DNA of 42,767 nt, from positions 1 through 42,767 of the forward strand of contig AKCV02000001.1 in NCBI GenBank assembly GCA_000272025.2, read 5' to 3'. This document shows, piece by piece, positions 17,119 through 26,253 of the stretch. Below the pieces are notes generated by a model. It worked only from the letters and a program-made list of their open reading frames with translations. It did not search any database and had not been told where the DNA came from. Source of the stretch: Imbroritus primus. GTDB taxonomy: Bacteria; Pseudomonadota; Gammaproteobacteria; Burkholderiales; Burkholderiaceae. Every line of letters starts with the position of its first letter. Within the stretch, counting starts at the first letter, position 1. The position numbers were made by a program, and so were the translations under genes.

Positions 17119-17137
17119 ATTTTACGAACGATCGTTC
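17119..17137 (-). promoter_or_regulatory. Palindrome GAACGATCGTTC beside a -10 element upstream of etfBA
   Basis: GAACGATCGTTC (17126-17137) is a perfect 12-bp palindrome. On the minus strand it is directly upstream of TAAAAT (17119-17124), a good -10, so a bound protein would block the -35/-10 spacer. The shape fits TetR-type repressors, which often control fatty-acid oxidation genes in betaproteobacteria; which one is inference. The remainder of 16980-17329 holds no gene that I can support. Confidence 0.5.
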
Positions 17138-17329
17138 TATTTACAGAAAGCCGTAAGCTGATGGACGATCGAGGGAATAGCCAAGGGCTGGCCGCCTGCC
17201 TCACCCGATGCGGGCGCCCTTTCCGGCCAGAGGGTTGCTAAAAGCTTAGCACGCCGCCCCGTGAGGGGTGCTGGAGCAAGTCCTCGAATCGACGCGACGT
17301 GGGAGACGGGATACGATGGCGCGCGCCGC

Positions 17330-18253
17330 TCAGCCTTCGGCGAGCACCTTCAGATGGGCCGCGACGGAGCGGCCCAAGGCACTCAGGTTGTAGCCGCCTT
17401 CCAGGCAGCTCACGATACGCCCGTGCGCACACTCGCGGGCAATCTCGAGCAGCCGGGCCGTGATCCACGCGTAGTCCGCCTCGACCAGGCCAAGCAGGCC
17501 CATATCGTCTTCGCGATGGGCATCAAAGCCGGCGGAAATGAACACCATCTCCGGCGCAAAGGCCCGCAGCTTCGGCAACCACACAGTTTCGACGATCTTG
17601 CGGACGTGCTCGCCTTTTGTATAGGCGGGCACGGGGGTATTGAGGATGTTGGGGGCCTCGCAATCAGCCCCGCTGTAGGGATAGAACGGATGCTGGAAAA
17701 TCCCGCACATCAGGACGCGGGGATCGTCACGGAATGCCGCCTCGGTGCCATTGCCGTGATGCACGTCGAAATCGATCACGGCGACGCGCGCCAGTCCGTG
17801 ATGCTCCAGGGCGTGACGCGCCGCAATAGCGACGTTGTTGTAGAAGCAGAACCCCATCGCGCGTGCCGGCTCGGCGTGATGTCCCGGCGGGCGCACGCTG
17901 CAGAAGGCATTGTCCAGCTCACCGGACAGCACGGCATCCGTGGCGGCAATGGCCGCACCGGCCGCATGCCGCGCAGCGTCGAGGGTATGCGGATTCATGA
18001 TGGTATCGGGATCGATCATCGCGTAGCCCTGGGCCGGGCTGCGTGCTTCAAGATCCGCAATAAAGGCGGACGTGTGTACGAGGGCCAGTTGCGCATCGGT
18101 CGCGCGGGGTGCGCTGCGATGTTCGATAAAGGCATCGACACGGCTGGCGATCAACTGATCTTCGATGGCGCGCAGGCGGTCCGGGCACTCCGGATGGTGC
18201 TCGCCCATTTCGTGCTGCAGGAATACCGGGTGGGAATAGAAGCCTGTGGCCAT
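17330..18253 (-). CDS. Histone deacetylase-family (HDAC-like) amidohydrolase
   Basis: A 307-residue class II HDAC-like protein. Visible active-site parts are RPPGHHAEP (catalytic His125-His126), zinc ligands in DFDVHHGNGT (Asp163, His165) and SAGFDAHRED (Asp244), and the transition-state Tyr in EGGYNL. Bacterial relatives are acetylpolyamine amidohydrolases and acetoin-utilisation-like or lysine deacetylases; the substrate is unknown. I placed the start at ATG 18253 (MATGFYSHP), although the ribosome site is weak; an 18-residue longer form is possible. It is divergent from mltB. Confidence 0.9.
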   Translation of the reverse strand: MATGFYSHPVFLQHEMGEHHPECPDRLRAIEDQLIASRVDAFIEHRSAPRATDAQLALVHTSAFIADLEARSPAQGYAMIDPDTIMNPHTLDAARHAAGAAIAATDAVLSGELDNAFCSVRPPGHHAEPARAMGFCFYNNVAIAARHALEHHGLARVAVIDFDVHHGNGTEAAFRDDPRVLMCGIFQHPFYPYSGADCEAPNILNTPVPAYTKGEHVRKIVETVWLPKLRAFAPEMVFISAGFDAHREDDMGLLGLVEADYAWITARLLEIARECAHGRIVSCLEGGYNLSALGRSVAAHLKVLAEG

Positions 18254-18466
18254 CTCGTCGCGGATGCTGTGTCTCCAGCCGCTACGGTAGCACAGCTGCC
18301 GTGACAATAGGCCTCTGCAACACGCGATATCGCAACCGCCGCGGACCGGTCATGCCGGACGTCCGATATGCCGGCCGCATGCCGACGGTGTCATCCATCA
18401 GCCGTCGCGCCGCAGCATGCGGCCTGATCGATCCGCTATACTGGGCCGTCACTTTTGCGGAACATC

Positions 18467-19588
18467 ATGACCGACCACCTGCACCCCAAACACCCTTCCG
18501 TGCCGCGCTCGCTGCGGCGGCCGCTGCTGGGCGCAACCCTGGCGGGAACGGCCCTGTCCCTGCTGGGCATGGCGCCTGTTGTACTGGCCCAGCGACGCGG
18601 GCAGGAAGAAGAAATCGTTCCTGGCCGTTATCGCAATAACCCCCAGGTGGAAGCGTTTATGGCCCGCATGACGAGCCAGCATGGCTACGATCGCGCAGCG
18701 CTCGATACGCTGTTCGCGGGCACCGTCTATTCGGCCACGGTCGCGCGGCTGATCATGCCGGCGGCGAGTCCCGCGCGCAAGAACTGGGCGGTATACCGCT
18801 CGCGCTTCGTCGAGCCGATCCGCATCAATGCCGGCCGGCGCTTCTGGCAGCAGAACGAGGCCACGCTACGGCGCGCCGAAGCCGAGTATGGCGTACCGGC
18901 AGAAGTCATTGTCGGCATCATCGGCGTCGAAACCATCTATGGCCGCGACACCGGCGGCTTCCGCGTCATGGATGCACTGGCGACGCTGGCCTTCGATTAT
19001 CCGGATACGCCGAACCGCGAAGCGCGCAGCAAGATGTTCCTGGGTCAACTGGAAGACTTTCTGCTGTGGTGCCGCGACAGCCGCATGGATCCTTTCTCGG
19101 TACTCGGCTCCTTCGCCGGCGCCATCGGCATTCCGCAATTCATGCCGACCAGCATCCGCGCCTATGCAACCGATTTCGACGGCGATGGTCGCATCGACTT
19201 GCGCAACAGCCCGACCGATGCAATCGGCAGCGTGGCGCGTTTTCTCCAGATGCATGGCTGGGAACCGGGGCGACCGGTGGTGTGGGATATCGCACAGGAT
19301 GAAGGCAGCCGCGGCGTGGCTGCCGCCGGCGCAGATGGGGAGCCCTATCCGCAACGCACGCTGGACCAGTTCGTGACGGCCGGGTTACGGCTGGCCGCAC
19401 CGGTAGACGTGCGAGCCGAAGGCCAGACCAGCGTGCTGGTGGTAGACCTGCCCTCACCGGGCCGCCCGGTGGAGTACAAACTCGGCCTGCGCAACTTCTA
19501 CGTGCTCACGCGCTATAACCGCAGCTTCTTCTATGCCCAGGCGGTGTACGACCTTGGGCAGGCAGTCAAGGCGACTTCGCCGGTCTGA
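18467..19588 (+). CDS. mltB: Membrane-bound/secreted lytic murein transglycosylase B
   Basis: A 373-residue family-3 lytic transglycosylase. An N-terminal signal (RRPLLGATLAGTALSLLGMAPVVLAQ) is followed by the SLT domain with catalytic Glu155 in IIGVETIYGR, then FAGAIGIPQFMPTSIRAYATDFDGDGRIDL and a C-terminal MltB segment (LRNFYVLTRYNRSFFYAQAV). It cleaves peptidoglycan strands in the periplasm to 1,6-anhydromuropeptides. There is no lipobox Cys, so it is probably soluble or held by an uncleaved signal. GCGGAACATC precedes the ATG. A TATACT at 18437-18442 could be its -10. Confidence 0.92.
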   Translation: MTDHLHPKHPSVPRSLRRPLLGATLAGTALSLLGMAPVVLAQRRGQEEEIVPGRYRNNPQVEAFMARMTSQHGYDRAALDTLFAGTVYSATVARLIMPAASPARKNWAVYRSRFVEPIRINAGRRFWQQNEATLRRAEAEYGVPAEVIVGIIGVETIYGRDTGGFRVMDALATLAFDYPDTPNREARSKMFLGQLEDFLLWCRDSRMDPFSVLGSFAGAIGIPQFMPTSIRAYATDFDGDGRIDLRNSPTDAIGSVARFLQMHGWEPGRPVVWDIAQDEGSRGVAAAGADGEPYPQRTLDQFVTAGLRLAAPVDVRAEGQTSVLVVDLPSPGRPVEYKLGLRNFYVLTRYNRSFFYAQAVYDLGQAVKATSPV

Positions 19589-19727
19589 CCGGCCAGGCCG
19601 GCCAGGCCGTCAGTACATGGCGCCGCGCGGGCCGGCTGGTGCATCGAGGGATGGCCCAAAGGCCCGTGGCAAGGAGTGACGCGCGCAGCCATGCACGCGA
19701 CCTCTAAGCCAATCGGCAGACCATTGC

Positions 19728-19755
19728 GGCCGTTTGAAGCGCTCCTCAAACGGCC
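19728..19755 (+). terminator. Hairpin downstream of mltB (probable terminator)
   Basis: GGCCGTTTGA (19728-19737) and TCAAACGGCC (19746-19755) form a perfect 10-bp stem with an 8-base loop, followed by CTTCTAT. It lies between the convergent mltB and cysM genes, 12 bases from the cysM stop; the T-run is weak. Confidence 0.55.
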
Positions 19756-19767
19756 CTTCTATACAGA

Positions 19768-20670
19768 TCAGACCGGGAATACGCCCGTGGACAGATAACG
19801 GTCACCGCGATCGCAGACAATGAAAACGATCGTGGCGTTTTCCACCTGCTCGGCCACCTGCAGCGCGATACACAGGGCGCCGGCTGCCGAGATGCCGCAG
19901 AAAATCCCCTCTTCGCGTGCCAGGCGGCGTGCCATGTGCTCGGCGTCGGCCTGGCTGACCAGTTCGATACGGTCGATGGAGCTCGGGTCGTAGATCTTTG
20001 GCAGATACTCTTCCGGCCATTTGCGGATGCCTGCAATACGCGAGCCTTCCATGGGCTGCGCGCCAATCACCTGGACAGCGGGATTCTGCTCCTTCAGGTA
20101 GCGCGACACGCCGGTAATCGTACCAGTCGTACCCATGGCGGAAACGAAGTGCGTGACCCGTCCTTCCGTCTCGCGCCAGATCTCGGGACCCGTGCCGTGG
20201 TAGTGCGCAGCCGGGTTATCCGGGTTAGCAAACTGGTCGAGGATGACACCCTTGCCTTCGCGCTGCATCGTATCGGCCAGATCGCGGGCGTATTCCATGC
20301 CGCCCTTGACCGGTGTCAGGATGATCTGCGCACCGTAGGCCGCCATGCTCTGCTGGCGCTCGATGCTGAGATCTTCCGGCATGATGAGCACCATCTTGTA
20401 GCCGCGGATGGCGGCCACCATGGCCAGGGCGATACCGGTGTTGCCAGACGTCGCCTCGATCAGCGTATCGCCGGGCTTGATATCGCCGCGCGCCTCGGCT
20501 GCCGCGATCATGGACAGCGCCGGCCGGTCCTTGACCGATCCTGCGGGATTATTACCCTCGAGCTTGCCGAGGATGATATTGCCGCGTTCACGCAGATGCG
20601 CCCCAGGGATGCGCTGCAGCGCAACGAGCGGGGTATTGCCGATGGTGTCTTCGATGGTCTTGTAAGTCAT
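19768..20670 (-). CDS. cysM: Cysteine synthase B (O-acetylserine sulfhydrylase)
   Basis: A 300-residue PLP enzyme. NPAGSVKDRPA holds the PLP lysine (Lys47); EATSGNTGIALA binds the substrate carboxylate and PLP; MGTTGTITGVSRYL binds the PLP phosphate. The length and KWPEEYLPKIYDP segment fit CysM rather than CysK. It makes cysteine from O-acetylserine and sulfide or thiosulfate in the cytoplasm. It follows the ComEA-like gene on the same strand with 121 bp between, which hold two hairpins. The ribosome site is weak. Confidence 0.93.
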   Translation of the reverse strand: MTYKTIEDTIGNTPLVALQRIPGAHLRERGNIILGKLEGNNPAGSVKDRPALSMIAAAEARGDIKPGDTLIEATSGNTGIALAMVAAIRGYKMVLIMPEDLSIERQQSMAAYGAQIILTPVKGGMEYARDLADTMQREGKGVILDQFANPDNPAAHYHGTGPEIWRETEGRVTHFVSAMGTTGTITGVSRYLKEQNPAVQVIGAQPMEGSRIAGIRKWPEEYLPKIYDPSSIDRIELVSQADAEHMARRLAREEGIFCGISAAGALCIALQVAEQVENATIVFIVCDRGDRYLSTGVFPV

Positions 20671-20711
20671 GGCGATCCGACAGAGTCTGTGATCGCATTG
20701 TAATGCAGAGC

Positions 20712-20778
20712 GGCTGAGCAGGTATGGCGCCGCTCAGCCTGCCCGGAGCATGCGCAGCGCCCGGAGAGGCGCTGCGCA
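20712..20778. other. Two adjacent perfect hairpins between the comEA-like gene and cysM
   Basis: GGCTGAGC/GCTCAGCC (20712-20719 and 20732-20739) and TGCGCAGCGCC/GGCGCTGCGCA (20751-20761 and 20768-20778) are perfect stems of 8 and 11 bp. Neither has a T-run. They could end the upstream transcript with Rho or stabilise an mRNA end. Confidence 0.55.
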
Positions 20779-20791
20779 CGCACGGGACGGC

Positions 20792-21133
20792 TTACTTCTT
20801 GGGCTCGGCCTTGGCTTTTGCCTGTGCCGCGCCCTTCTCGGCACCCTTTTTTGCTGCGGCCGGGGGCGCAACCTTGCCGTACGACAGACCGGCTTCCTCC
20901 AGCTTGGTGACCGATTTCGGGCCGATGCCATCAACCCGCGCGGCGAGATCCGCGCCATCCTTGAACGGCCCGCCCTTGGTACGGGCATCGATGATCGCCG
21001 CAGCCCGCGCCGGACCGACGCCGCGCACCGTTTCCAGCGCCGCCTGGTCAGCGGTATTGACATCGACCGCCGCCCACGCGCTGGCCAGCGTTGCGCACGA
21101 GACTGCCACTGCCACCAGCATTTTCTTCAGCAT
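20792..21133 (-). CDS. Secreted helix-hairpin-helix (ComEA-like) protein
   Basis: A 113-residue protein: signal peptide MLKKMLVAVAVSCATLASAWA, then a ComEA-type double helix-hairpin-helix domain (VDVNTADQAALETVRGVGPARAAAIIDARTKGGPF in pieces, then VDGIGPKSVTKLEEAGL), then a short Ala/Lys-rich tail. ComEA proteins bind incoming DNA in the periplasm during natural transformation; short solo versions are common in betaproteobacteria and their role is not always competence. GAGGAGAGCGTG precedes the ATG. No other competence genes are in the window. Confidence 0.88.
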   Translation of the reverse strand: MLKKMLVAVAVSCATLASAWAAVDVNTADQAALETVRGVGPARAAAIIDARTKGGPFKDGADLAARVDGIGPKSVTKLEEAGLSYGKVAPPAAAKKGAEKGAAQAKAKAEPKK

Positions 21134-21507
21134 CACGCTCTCCTCAAGAAGGAATCGCTGCGCGGAAAGCATGCATCGTCGGCAATGACCGGTGCATGGC
21201 GCAGCGGACTCATCATAGCCACGCGAGAATGCGGCGATCACAGTCGCAACATAAGTTCACACAGGACAGGAAAGATGTGAGGCATTGCAAGGGCGCGTAC
21301 CGCCAGCAACGAGATCGCTGCGACTGGAGATGCAGAATTGGGGCTGAGAGCTGGGGACGGAATATCGAAGAATGAAGGCCGATAGCGTAAGGGCCGCATC
21401 GGCGGTCCAACTACCCGGTCACGGACTGGGATGCGGTATGCACCCGCGCGCAAACACGCGGCGACGCTGCGAGCATGCGCGGGGCGAGCGCCCGGCCGGT
21501 CGTACTG
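21134..21507. other. 374-bp gap without a recognisable gene
   Basis: Between the ComEA-like gene start and the hldD stop. Only short unconvincing frames are present. I see no tRNA, no clear terminator and no repeat. It must hold the promoter of the ComEA-like gene, but I could not pick one confidently. Confidence 0.6.
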
Positions 21508-22503
21508 TCAGGCCGGCTGGGCCAGCAGCCAGCGCACGTAGCGCGCGACGCCCTCTTCGACGGTCAGGAAACGTTCCGTATACCCCGCCTCGCGCAGCCG
21601 GCCCAGGTCGGCCTGCGTGAAGCACTGGTACTTGCCGCGCAGGGCATCGGGAAACTTGATGTACTCGAGCAGCCCTTCCTGCTCCATGTCATGCAGCGAC
21701 AGGCGCGGCTTGTCCTCGCTCTCGCGCAGCGTGTTGACCACCGTGCTGGCGATGTCATTGAACGGTTGCGCGCGGCCGGAACCGAGATTGAAGATACCCG
21801 ACTTCTCGGGATGATCCAGGAAGAAAAGATTGACCTTGACCACGTCCTCGACCGACACGAAGTCACGCAGGTGAGCACCGGGTCCGTAGCCACCATACTC
21901 GCCGAACAGCCGTACGATGCCATCGGCGCGGAATTGGTTGAAATTGTGGAAGGCCACCGAGGCCATGCGCCCCTTGTGGCCTTCGCGCGGGCCGTACACG
22001 TTGAAATAGCGGAAACCGACAATCTGCGAATGAGCGTGCGGCAAGGTCTGCCGCACCACCTGGTCGAACAGGAACTTGGAGTAGCCGTAGACATTCAGCG
22101 GCCGCTCGAACTCGCGTTCTTCGCGAAAAGTTTCCGAGCCGCCATAGGTCGCCGCCGAGGAGGCATAGAGAAACTGCGTGCCCTGGTCGAGACAGGCATC
22201 CATCAACGTACGCGTATAGCGGTAGTTGTTCTCCATCATGTAGCGGCCATCGGTCTCCATCGTATCGGAGCAGGCACCTTCATGGAACACCGCGCGCACG
22301 CGGCCGAAGTCGCCCTTGGCAAAGCGCGCCAGGAACTCGCCCTTGTCGAGGTAGTCAGCGATTTCGCAATCCACCAGGTTCCGGAATTTGTCGGCGCGGG
22401 TGAGATTGTCGACGGCCACAATCTGCGTTTCGCCACGGTCGTTGAGACCTTTGACAAGATTGCTGCCGATCAGGCCGGCGGCGCCGGTAACGATGATGGT
22501 CAT
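21508..22503 (-). CDS. hldD: ADP-L-glycero-D-manno-heptose 6-epimerase
   Basis: A 331-residue extended short-chain dehydrogenase/reductase. The NAD(P) motif GAAGLIG is at residues 7-13, the Ser of [11 protein letters not shown] and the Tyr139-xxx-Lys143 pair in VYGYSK form the active site, and [20 protein letters not shown] is typical of HldD. It converts ADP-D,D-heptose to ADP-L,D-heptose, the last step before heptose enters the LPS inner core. It follows the hldE kinase gene on the same strand (54 bp). The ATG has no clear ribosome site, suggesting coupling to the upstream gene. Confidence 0.96.
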   Translation of the reverse strand: MTIIVTGAAGLIGSNLVKGLNDRGETQIVAVDNLTRADKFRNLVDCEIADYLDKGEFLARFAKGDFGRVRAVFHEGACSDTMETDGRYMMENNYRYTRTLMDACLDQGTQFLYASSAATYGGSETFREEREFERPLNVYGYSKFLFDQVVRQTLPHAHSQIVGFRYFNVYGPREGHKGRMASVAFHNFNQFRADGIVRLFGEYGGYGPGAHLRDFVSVEDVVKVNLFFLDHPEKSGIFNLGSGRAQPFNDIASTVVNTLRESEDKPRLSLHDMEQEGLLEYIKFPDALRGKYQCFTQADLGRLREAGYTERFLTVEEGVARYVRWLLAQPA

Positions 22504-22557
22504 GATGTAAGCATGTAATTGGTAGTGCGCCCCTCGGGCTCCGGGGCATCCCGCATT

Positions 22558-23508
22558 TTACGCTGCCTCGGCGGAGAACAGTTCGTCGGCGGTCACGACG
22601 GCCGTGCCGAGCTTGCCGACCACGATGCCACCAGCACGATTGGCATACTGCACCGCTTCCTTGAGCGGTACCCCGGCGCCGAGCATGGTGGCCAGCGTGG
22701 CGATGACGGTATCGCCTGCACCGGAGACATCATAGACTTCACGCGCATGCGCGGAGACGTGCAGGACCTCGCTCTCCGTGTAGAGCGTCATGCCCTCTTC
22801 CGAGCGCGTCAGCAGGAGCGCCGTGAGCTGCAGGTCGCGGCGCAGGTTCTGCGCACGAATCGTCAGGTCCGCCTCGGTCTTCCAGGTACCGACGACCTGC
22901 CGCATCTCGGCACGGTTCGGCGTGATGATGGTGGCGCCGCGATAGCGCGCATAGTCATCGCCCTTGGGATCGACCAGCACCGGCACATTGGCGCGACGCG
23001 CCATCTCGATCATGCGCGTGACATGCGTAAGGCCGCCTTTGCCGTAGTCGGACAGCACCACCGTATTGCAGTCGCCAAGCAGCGACTGGTAGCGCTCCAG
23101 TACGCTGGCCAGCACCTCGTTGGCCGGCGGCGCCTCGAAGTCGACGCGCAGCAGCTGCTGCTGCCGTGCCAGCACGCGCAGCTTGATTATCGTGGCCACG
23201 CTCGCGTCGCGCTTGAGATGCGAACGTACATGGCCGGCCTGCAACAGCTTTTCGAGCGTGCTGCCCGGTTCGTCATCGCCGATCACACCGAGCAGGCTGG
23301 CCTGCGCCTTGAGCGCGGCGGCATTGCGCGCCACGTTGGCTGCGCCGCCGAGTCGTTCCTCGCTGCGCTTGACCTGCACCACCGGCACCGGGGCTTCCGG
23401 CGAGATGCGGTCGACATCGCCAAACCAGTAGCGGTCGAGCATCACATCGCCCACGACAAGAATGCGGGCTTGATCAGTCTGTTGAGGTGCAAGGGCGCGT
23501 GTATTCAT
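22558..23508 (-). CDS. hldE: D-glycero-beta-D-manno-heptose-7-phosphate kinase (HldE kinase domain only)
   Basis: A 316-residue PfkB-family sugar kinase. ILVVGDVMLDRYWFGDVDRISPEAPVPVV is the HldE/RfaE start (in pieces), RLGGAANVARNAAAL is the sugar site, and DVSGAGDTVIATLA carries the catalytic Asp and anion hole. It makes heptose-1,7-bisphosphate for LPS core. E. coli HldE has a second, adenylyltransferase domain (about 477 residues in total); here the protein ends after the kinase, so the transferase must be encoded elsewhere (hldA/hldC split). I chose ATG 23508, preceded by CGGAGTCAC. The operon order lapA-lapB-ugd-hldE-hldD groups envelope genes. Confidence 0.93.
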   Translation of the reverse strand: MNTRALAPQQTDQARILVVGDVMLDRYWFGDVDRISPEAPVPVVQVKRSEERLGGAANVARNAAALKAQASLLGVIGDDEPGSTLEKLLQAGHVRSHLKRDASVATIIKLRVLARQQQLLRVDFEAPPANEVLASVLERYQSLLGDCNTVVLSDYGKGGLTHVTRMIEMARRANVPVLVDPKGDDYARYRGATIITPNRAEMRQVVGTWKTEADLTIRAQNLRRDLQLTALLLTRSEEGMTLYTESEVLHVSAHAREVYDVSGAGDTVIATLATMLGAGVPLKEAVQYANRAGGIVVGKLGTAVVTADELFSAEAA

Positions 23509-23579
23509 GTGACTCCGACAATCGTCTGCCCACCCGGGTATCGGCGCGGACACTGGCGATCGGGAACCGGCGTCACCCG

Positions 23580-24958
23580 CTAGCACCGCGTGGCCGTACC
23601 GCTGCGCCCGATCGCATGATATTCAAATCCGGAATGCCGCATGGCATCCGGCTCGTACAGGTTCCGGCCATCGAAGATCAGCGGCGTCTGCAACTGCCGC
23701 TTCATCTCGCCGAAATCCGGACTCTGAAAAGCCTTCCATTCCGTGACGATGGCCAGCGCATGGGCGCCGGCCAGCGCGAGCATCGCATTATCGCAAAAGT
23801 GCACGCGTTCCATGGCATCCGGCACATCGGCCAGATCTTGCGCCAGCACCTGCCGCGCCACCTCGAGCGCCACGGGATCGTGCACGCGCACCGCCGCACC
23901 GCGCCGCACCAGATCCCCGATCAGGTCGCGGCTTGGCGCTTCGCGCAGGTCATCGGTATTCGGCTTGAAGGCCAGACCCCAGACGGCAATCGTACACCCG
24001 CTGAGGTCCTCGCCCAGCCTGGTGACGATTTTTTTTGCTAACAGCCGGCGTTGCGTACGGTTCACTTCAACCACGCTCTGCAGTACCCGCATGGGCGTGC
24101 CGTGCTCTTCTCCGGTATGGATCAGCGCGCGCACATCCTTGGGAAAGCACGATCCGCCATACCCTGCACCGGCATACAGGAAGCTGTAGCCGATCCGCGG
24201 ATCAGAGCCGATCCCGAGCCGCACAGATTCGATGTCTGCGCCCACTGCATCGGCAAGATTGGCCATTTCGTTCATGAAGGAGATACGCGTAGCCAGCATG
24301 GAATTGGCTGCGTACTGGTGAATTCGGCCGAGCGCACATCCATGTAAAAGGTACGTTCATGATGCCGATTGAACGGCGCGTAGAGCATGCGCATGACGGA
24401 CTTGGCATGGCGTCCGAGCATATCGCCTTCGCAGCCCAGGACGATGCGGTCGGGCCGCATGAAGTCATCGACAGCGGCCCCTTCCTTCAGAAACTCGGGG
24501 TTGGAGAGTACGGCAAATTCAAGATCTTCCAGGCCGCGTTCAGCAAGCGTGCGGCGGATGGCTTGCCGAACTTTGCCTGCCGTCCCGACGGGGACCGTGG
24601 ACTTGTTGACGACGACACGAAAGCCGTCCATATGCCGCCCGATATTCTCGGCGGCGGCCAGGACATGCTGCAGATCCGCTGCGCCATCCTCGCCGGGCGG
24701 CGTGTGTACCGCGATGAACTGAACTTCGCCGTGCGCCACGCTGGCAGCCACATCGGTCGAAAAACGCAGGCGGCCGGCCCCGTGATTGCGGACCACCAGA
24801 TCCGCCAGACCTGGCTCATGGAACGGTACCTGCCCCTCCCGCAACGACGCCACCTTGCGCGCATCGAGGTCGAGACAGAATACATCGTTGCCGACCTCCG
24901 CCAGGCAGGCAGCCGTCACCAGCCCCACATAGCCACTTCCGATCACCGTGATTTTCAT
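23580..24958 (-). pseudogene. ugd: UDP-glucose 6-dehydrogenase with a single-base frameshift
   Basis: The N-terminal part (from ATG 24958, AGGAG upstream) has [21 protein letters not shown] (NAD motif), KSTVPVGTA and [14 protein letters not shown], and runs in frame to VRSAEFT (about residue 214). Then the frame shifts: the expected [17 protein letters not shown] is found only from [12 protein letters not shown] in another frame, because GAATTCACCAGTACGCAGCC lacks one A that would give ACC-AAG-TAC. The missing base lies about 24316-24319. The C-terminal part is intact, with catalytic Cys in [13 protein letters not shown] and [17 protein letters not shown]. The total would be about 459 residues. 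The enzyme oxidises UDP-glucose to UDP-glucuronate. A sequencing error is as likely as a true mutation, because the rest is well conserved. Confidence 0.88.
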
Positions 24959-25023
24959 GCGCGCGCTCCTGTTGAACAACTGGAACTGTCACGCAATACG
25001 GCGGCACGGCAGGCCGCGCCCGG

Positions 25024-26250
25024 CTACATGCTGGCCCCCCCTGAAGCCGCCACTTCGGCACGGCGGGGGGCGTACGTTTCCCAGCGGCTGCAGCCCGGAC
25101 ACTGCCAGTAGAACAGTCGCGCCCGGAACCCGCACTCGTGACAGGTATACCGCGCGAGATTACGGGTCCTTTGTTTCAACAAATCGCGTGCCACCACCAA
25201 ATCCTCACTGGCAGTGACCGTCGCGTCCGGTGCGGATCCACCGCTCGCGGCTGCCGCCGCAGCGATCTCCACTTCAGCCTCGTAGACCTTGGTGAGCGCG
25301 GCGAACGAAGGCTGCCGGCGCATCTGCAGGCGCATCTGATCCAGCGCTGCCGGGGTACCCGCCAGTTCGCGCTCGTATTTGTAGGCAACATCGAGCAGTT
25401 CGCCGCCGAGCCGGCTGCCGAGCTGCCGACGCAGCCAGCCCAGGCCACCCTCCGCATCTCCTGCGGCAACCGAAGCCTGCATCACGCGCTCCGCCACCAG
25501 CGGCAGATAGGCCGCATTCTGCTGTTCGATGCTCTTCCAGCGCTGCAGCGCCTCGTCGGGCTTGCCCATGCCCGCGGCAACATCGCCGAGCAGGATATTG
25601 GCACGCACATTCGCCGGGTTTTCCGCGAGCGCCTGCTGCAGCCATTGCACGGCCTCCTCCGGTTTCTTGGCACCGATGCACTCCTGCGCGAGTTCGCAGC
25701 AGAACTGCGCGATCTGCTGCGTCAGTCCGTCGTCAGGACTCGCCTCGCGCAATTCGCGGGCCGCATCGATGGCCTTGCGCCATTCTTTCTCGACCTGATA
25801 AAGCTCGAGCAGAACCCGTTTAGCCGGCACCGCATACTCGCCAGCCATCAGCAGCTTCAACGATTCCTCGGCCCGATCCAGCATGCCGGCGCGCAGGAAA
25901 TCCTGTCCCAGTTCGTAGAGTGCATGGTCACGCTCGCTGGCGGGCAGATCCGGGCGGTTCACCAGATTCTGGTGCACGCGAATGGCGCGCTCCGTTTCGC
26001 CGCGCCGCCGGAACAGGCTGCCCAACGCAAAGTGCAATTCGACCGTTTCCGGATCGAGCCGCGCGACTTCGATAAAAGCGTCAATGGCCTTGTCGGGCTG
26101 TTCATTCAGAAGGAAATTCAGACCCTTGAAGTAGGAACGCGGCAACGCACCTTGCTCGCTGAGCATCTGGCGCACATCGATACGAGCGGCTGCCCAACCA
26201 AAAGCGAACACCAACGGGATGGCCAGCAGCCACCACAATTCAAAATTCAT
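25024..26250 (-). CDS. lapB: Lipopolysaccharide assembly protein B
   Basis: A 408-residue protein: one N-terminal membrane helix (LWWLLAIPLVFAFGWAA), about nine tetratricopeptide repeats facing the cytoplasm (from YFKGLNFLLNEQPDKAI to the Ala-rich linker near residue 335), and a C-terminal rubredoxin-like metal knuckle (CHECG and CPGCSRWETY). In E. coli LapB (YciM) directs LpxC to FtsH and so sets the rate of lipid A synthesis. It lies 3 bp after the lapA stop, so the two are coupled. AAGGTCTGATCC precedes the ATG. Upstream of ugd, hldE and hldD, it fits an LPS operon. Confidence 0.95.
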   Translation of the reverse strand: MNFELWWLLAIPLVFAFGWAAARIDVRQMLSEQGALPRSYFKGLNFLLNEQPDKAIDAFIEVARLDPETVELHFALGSLFRRRGETERAIRVHQNLVNRPDLPASERDHALYELGQDFLRAGMLDRAEESLKLLMAGEYAVPAKRVLLELYQVEKEWRKAIDAARELREASPDDGLTQQIAQFCCELAQECIGAKKPEEAVQWLQQALAENPANVRANILLGDVAAGMGKPDEALQRWKSIEQQNAAYLPLVAERVMQASVAAGDAEGGLGWLRRQLGSRLGGELLDVAYKYERELAGTPAALDQMRLQMRRQPSFAALTKVYEAEVEIAAAAAASGGSAPDATVTASEDLVVARDLLKQRTRNLARYTCHECGFRARLFYWQCPGCSRWETYAPRRAEVAASGGASM

Positions 26251-26253
26251 GGA

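Noticed and set aside
21134-21507. Possible tRNA or small RNA in the gap upstream of the comEA-like gene
   Set aside because: No T-loop-like GGTTCGA, no cloverleaf and no terminator could be found by eye.
24029-24036. Run of eight T inside ugd as a second frameshift or programmed slippage site
   Set aside because: The frame is continuous across it ([13 protein letters not shown]), matching the expected protein; only the break near 24316 disrupts the gene.
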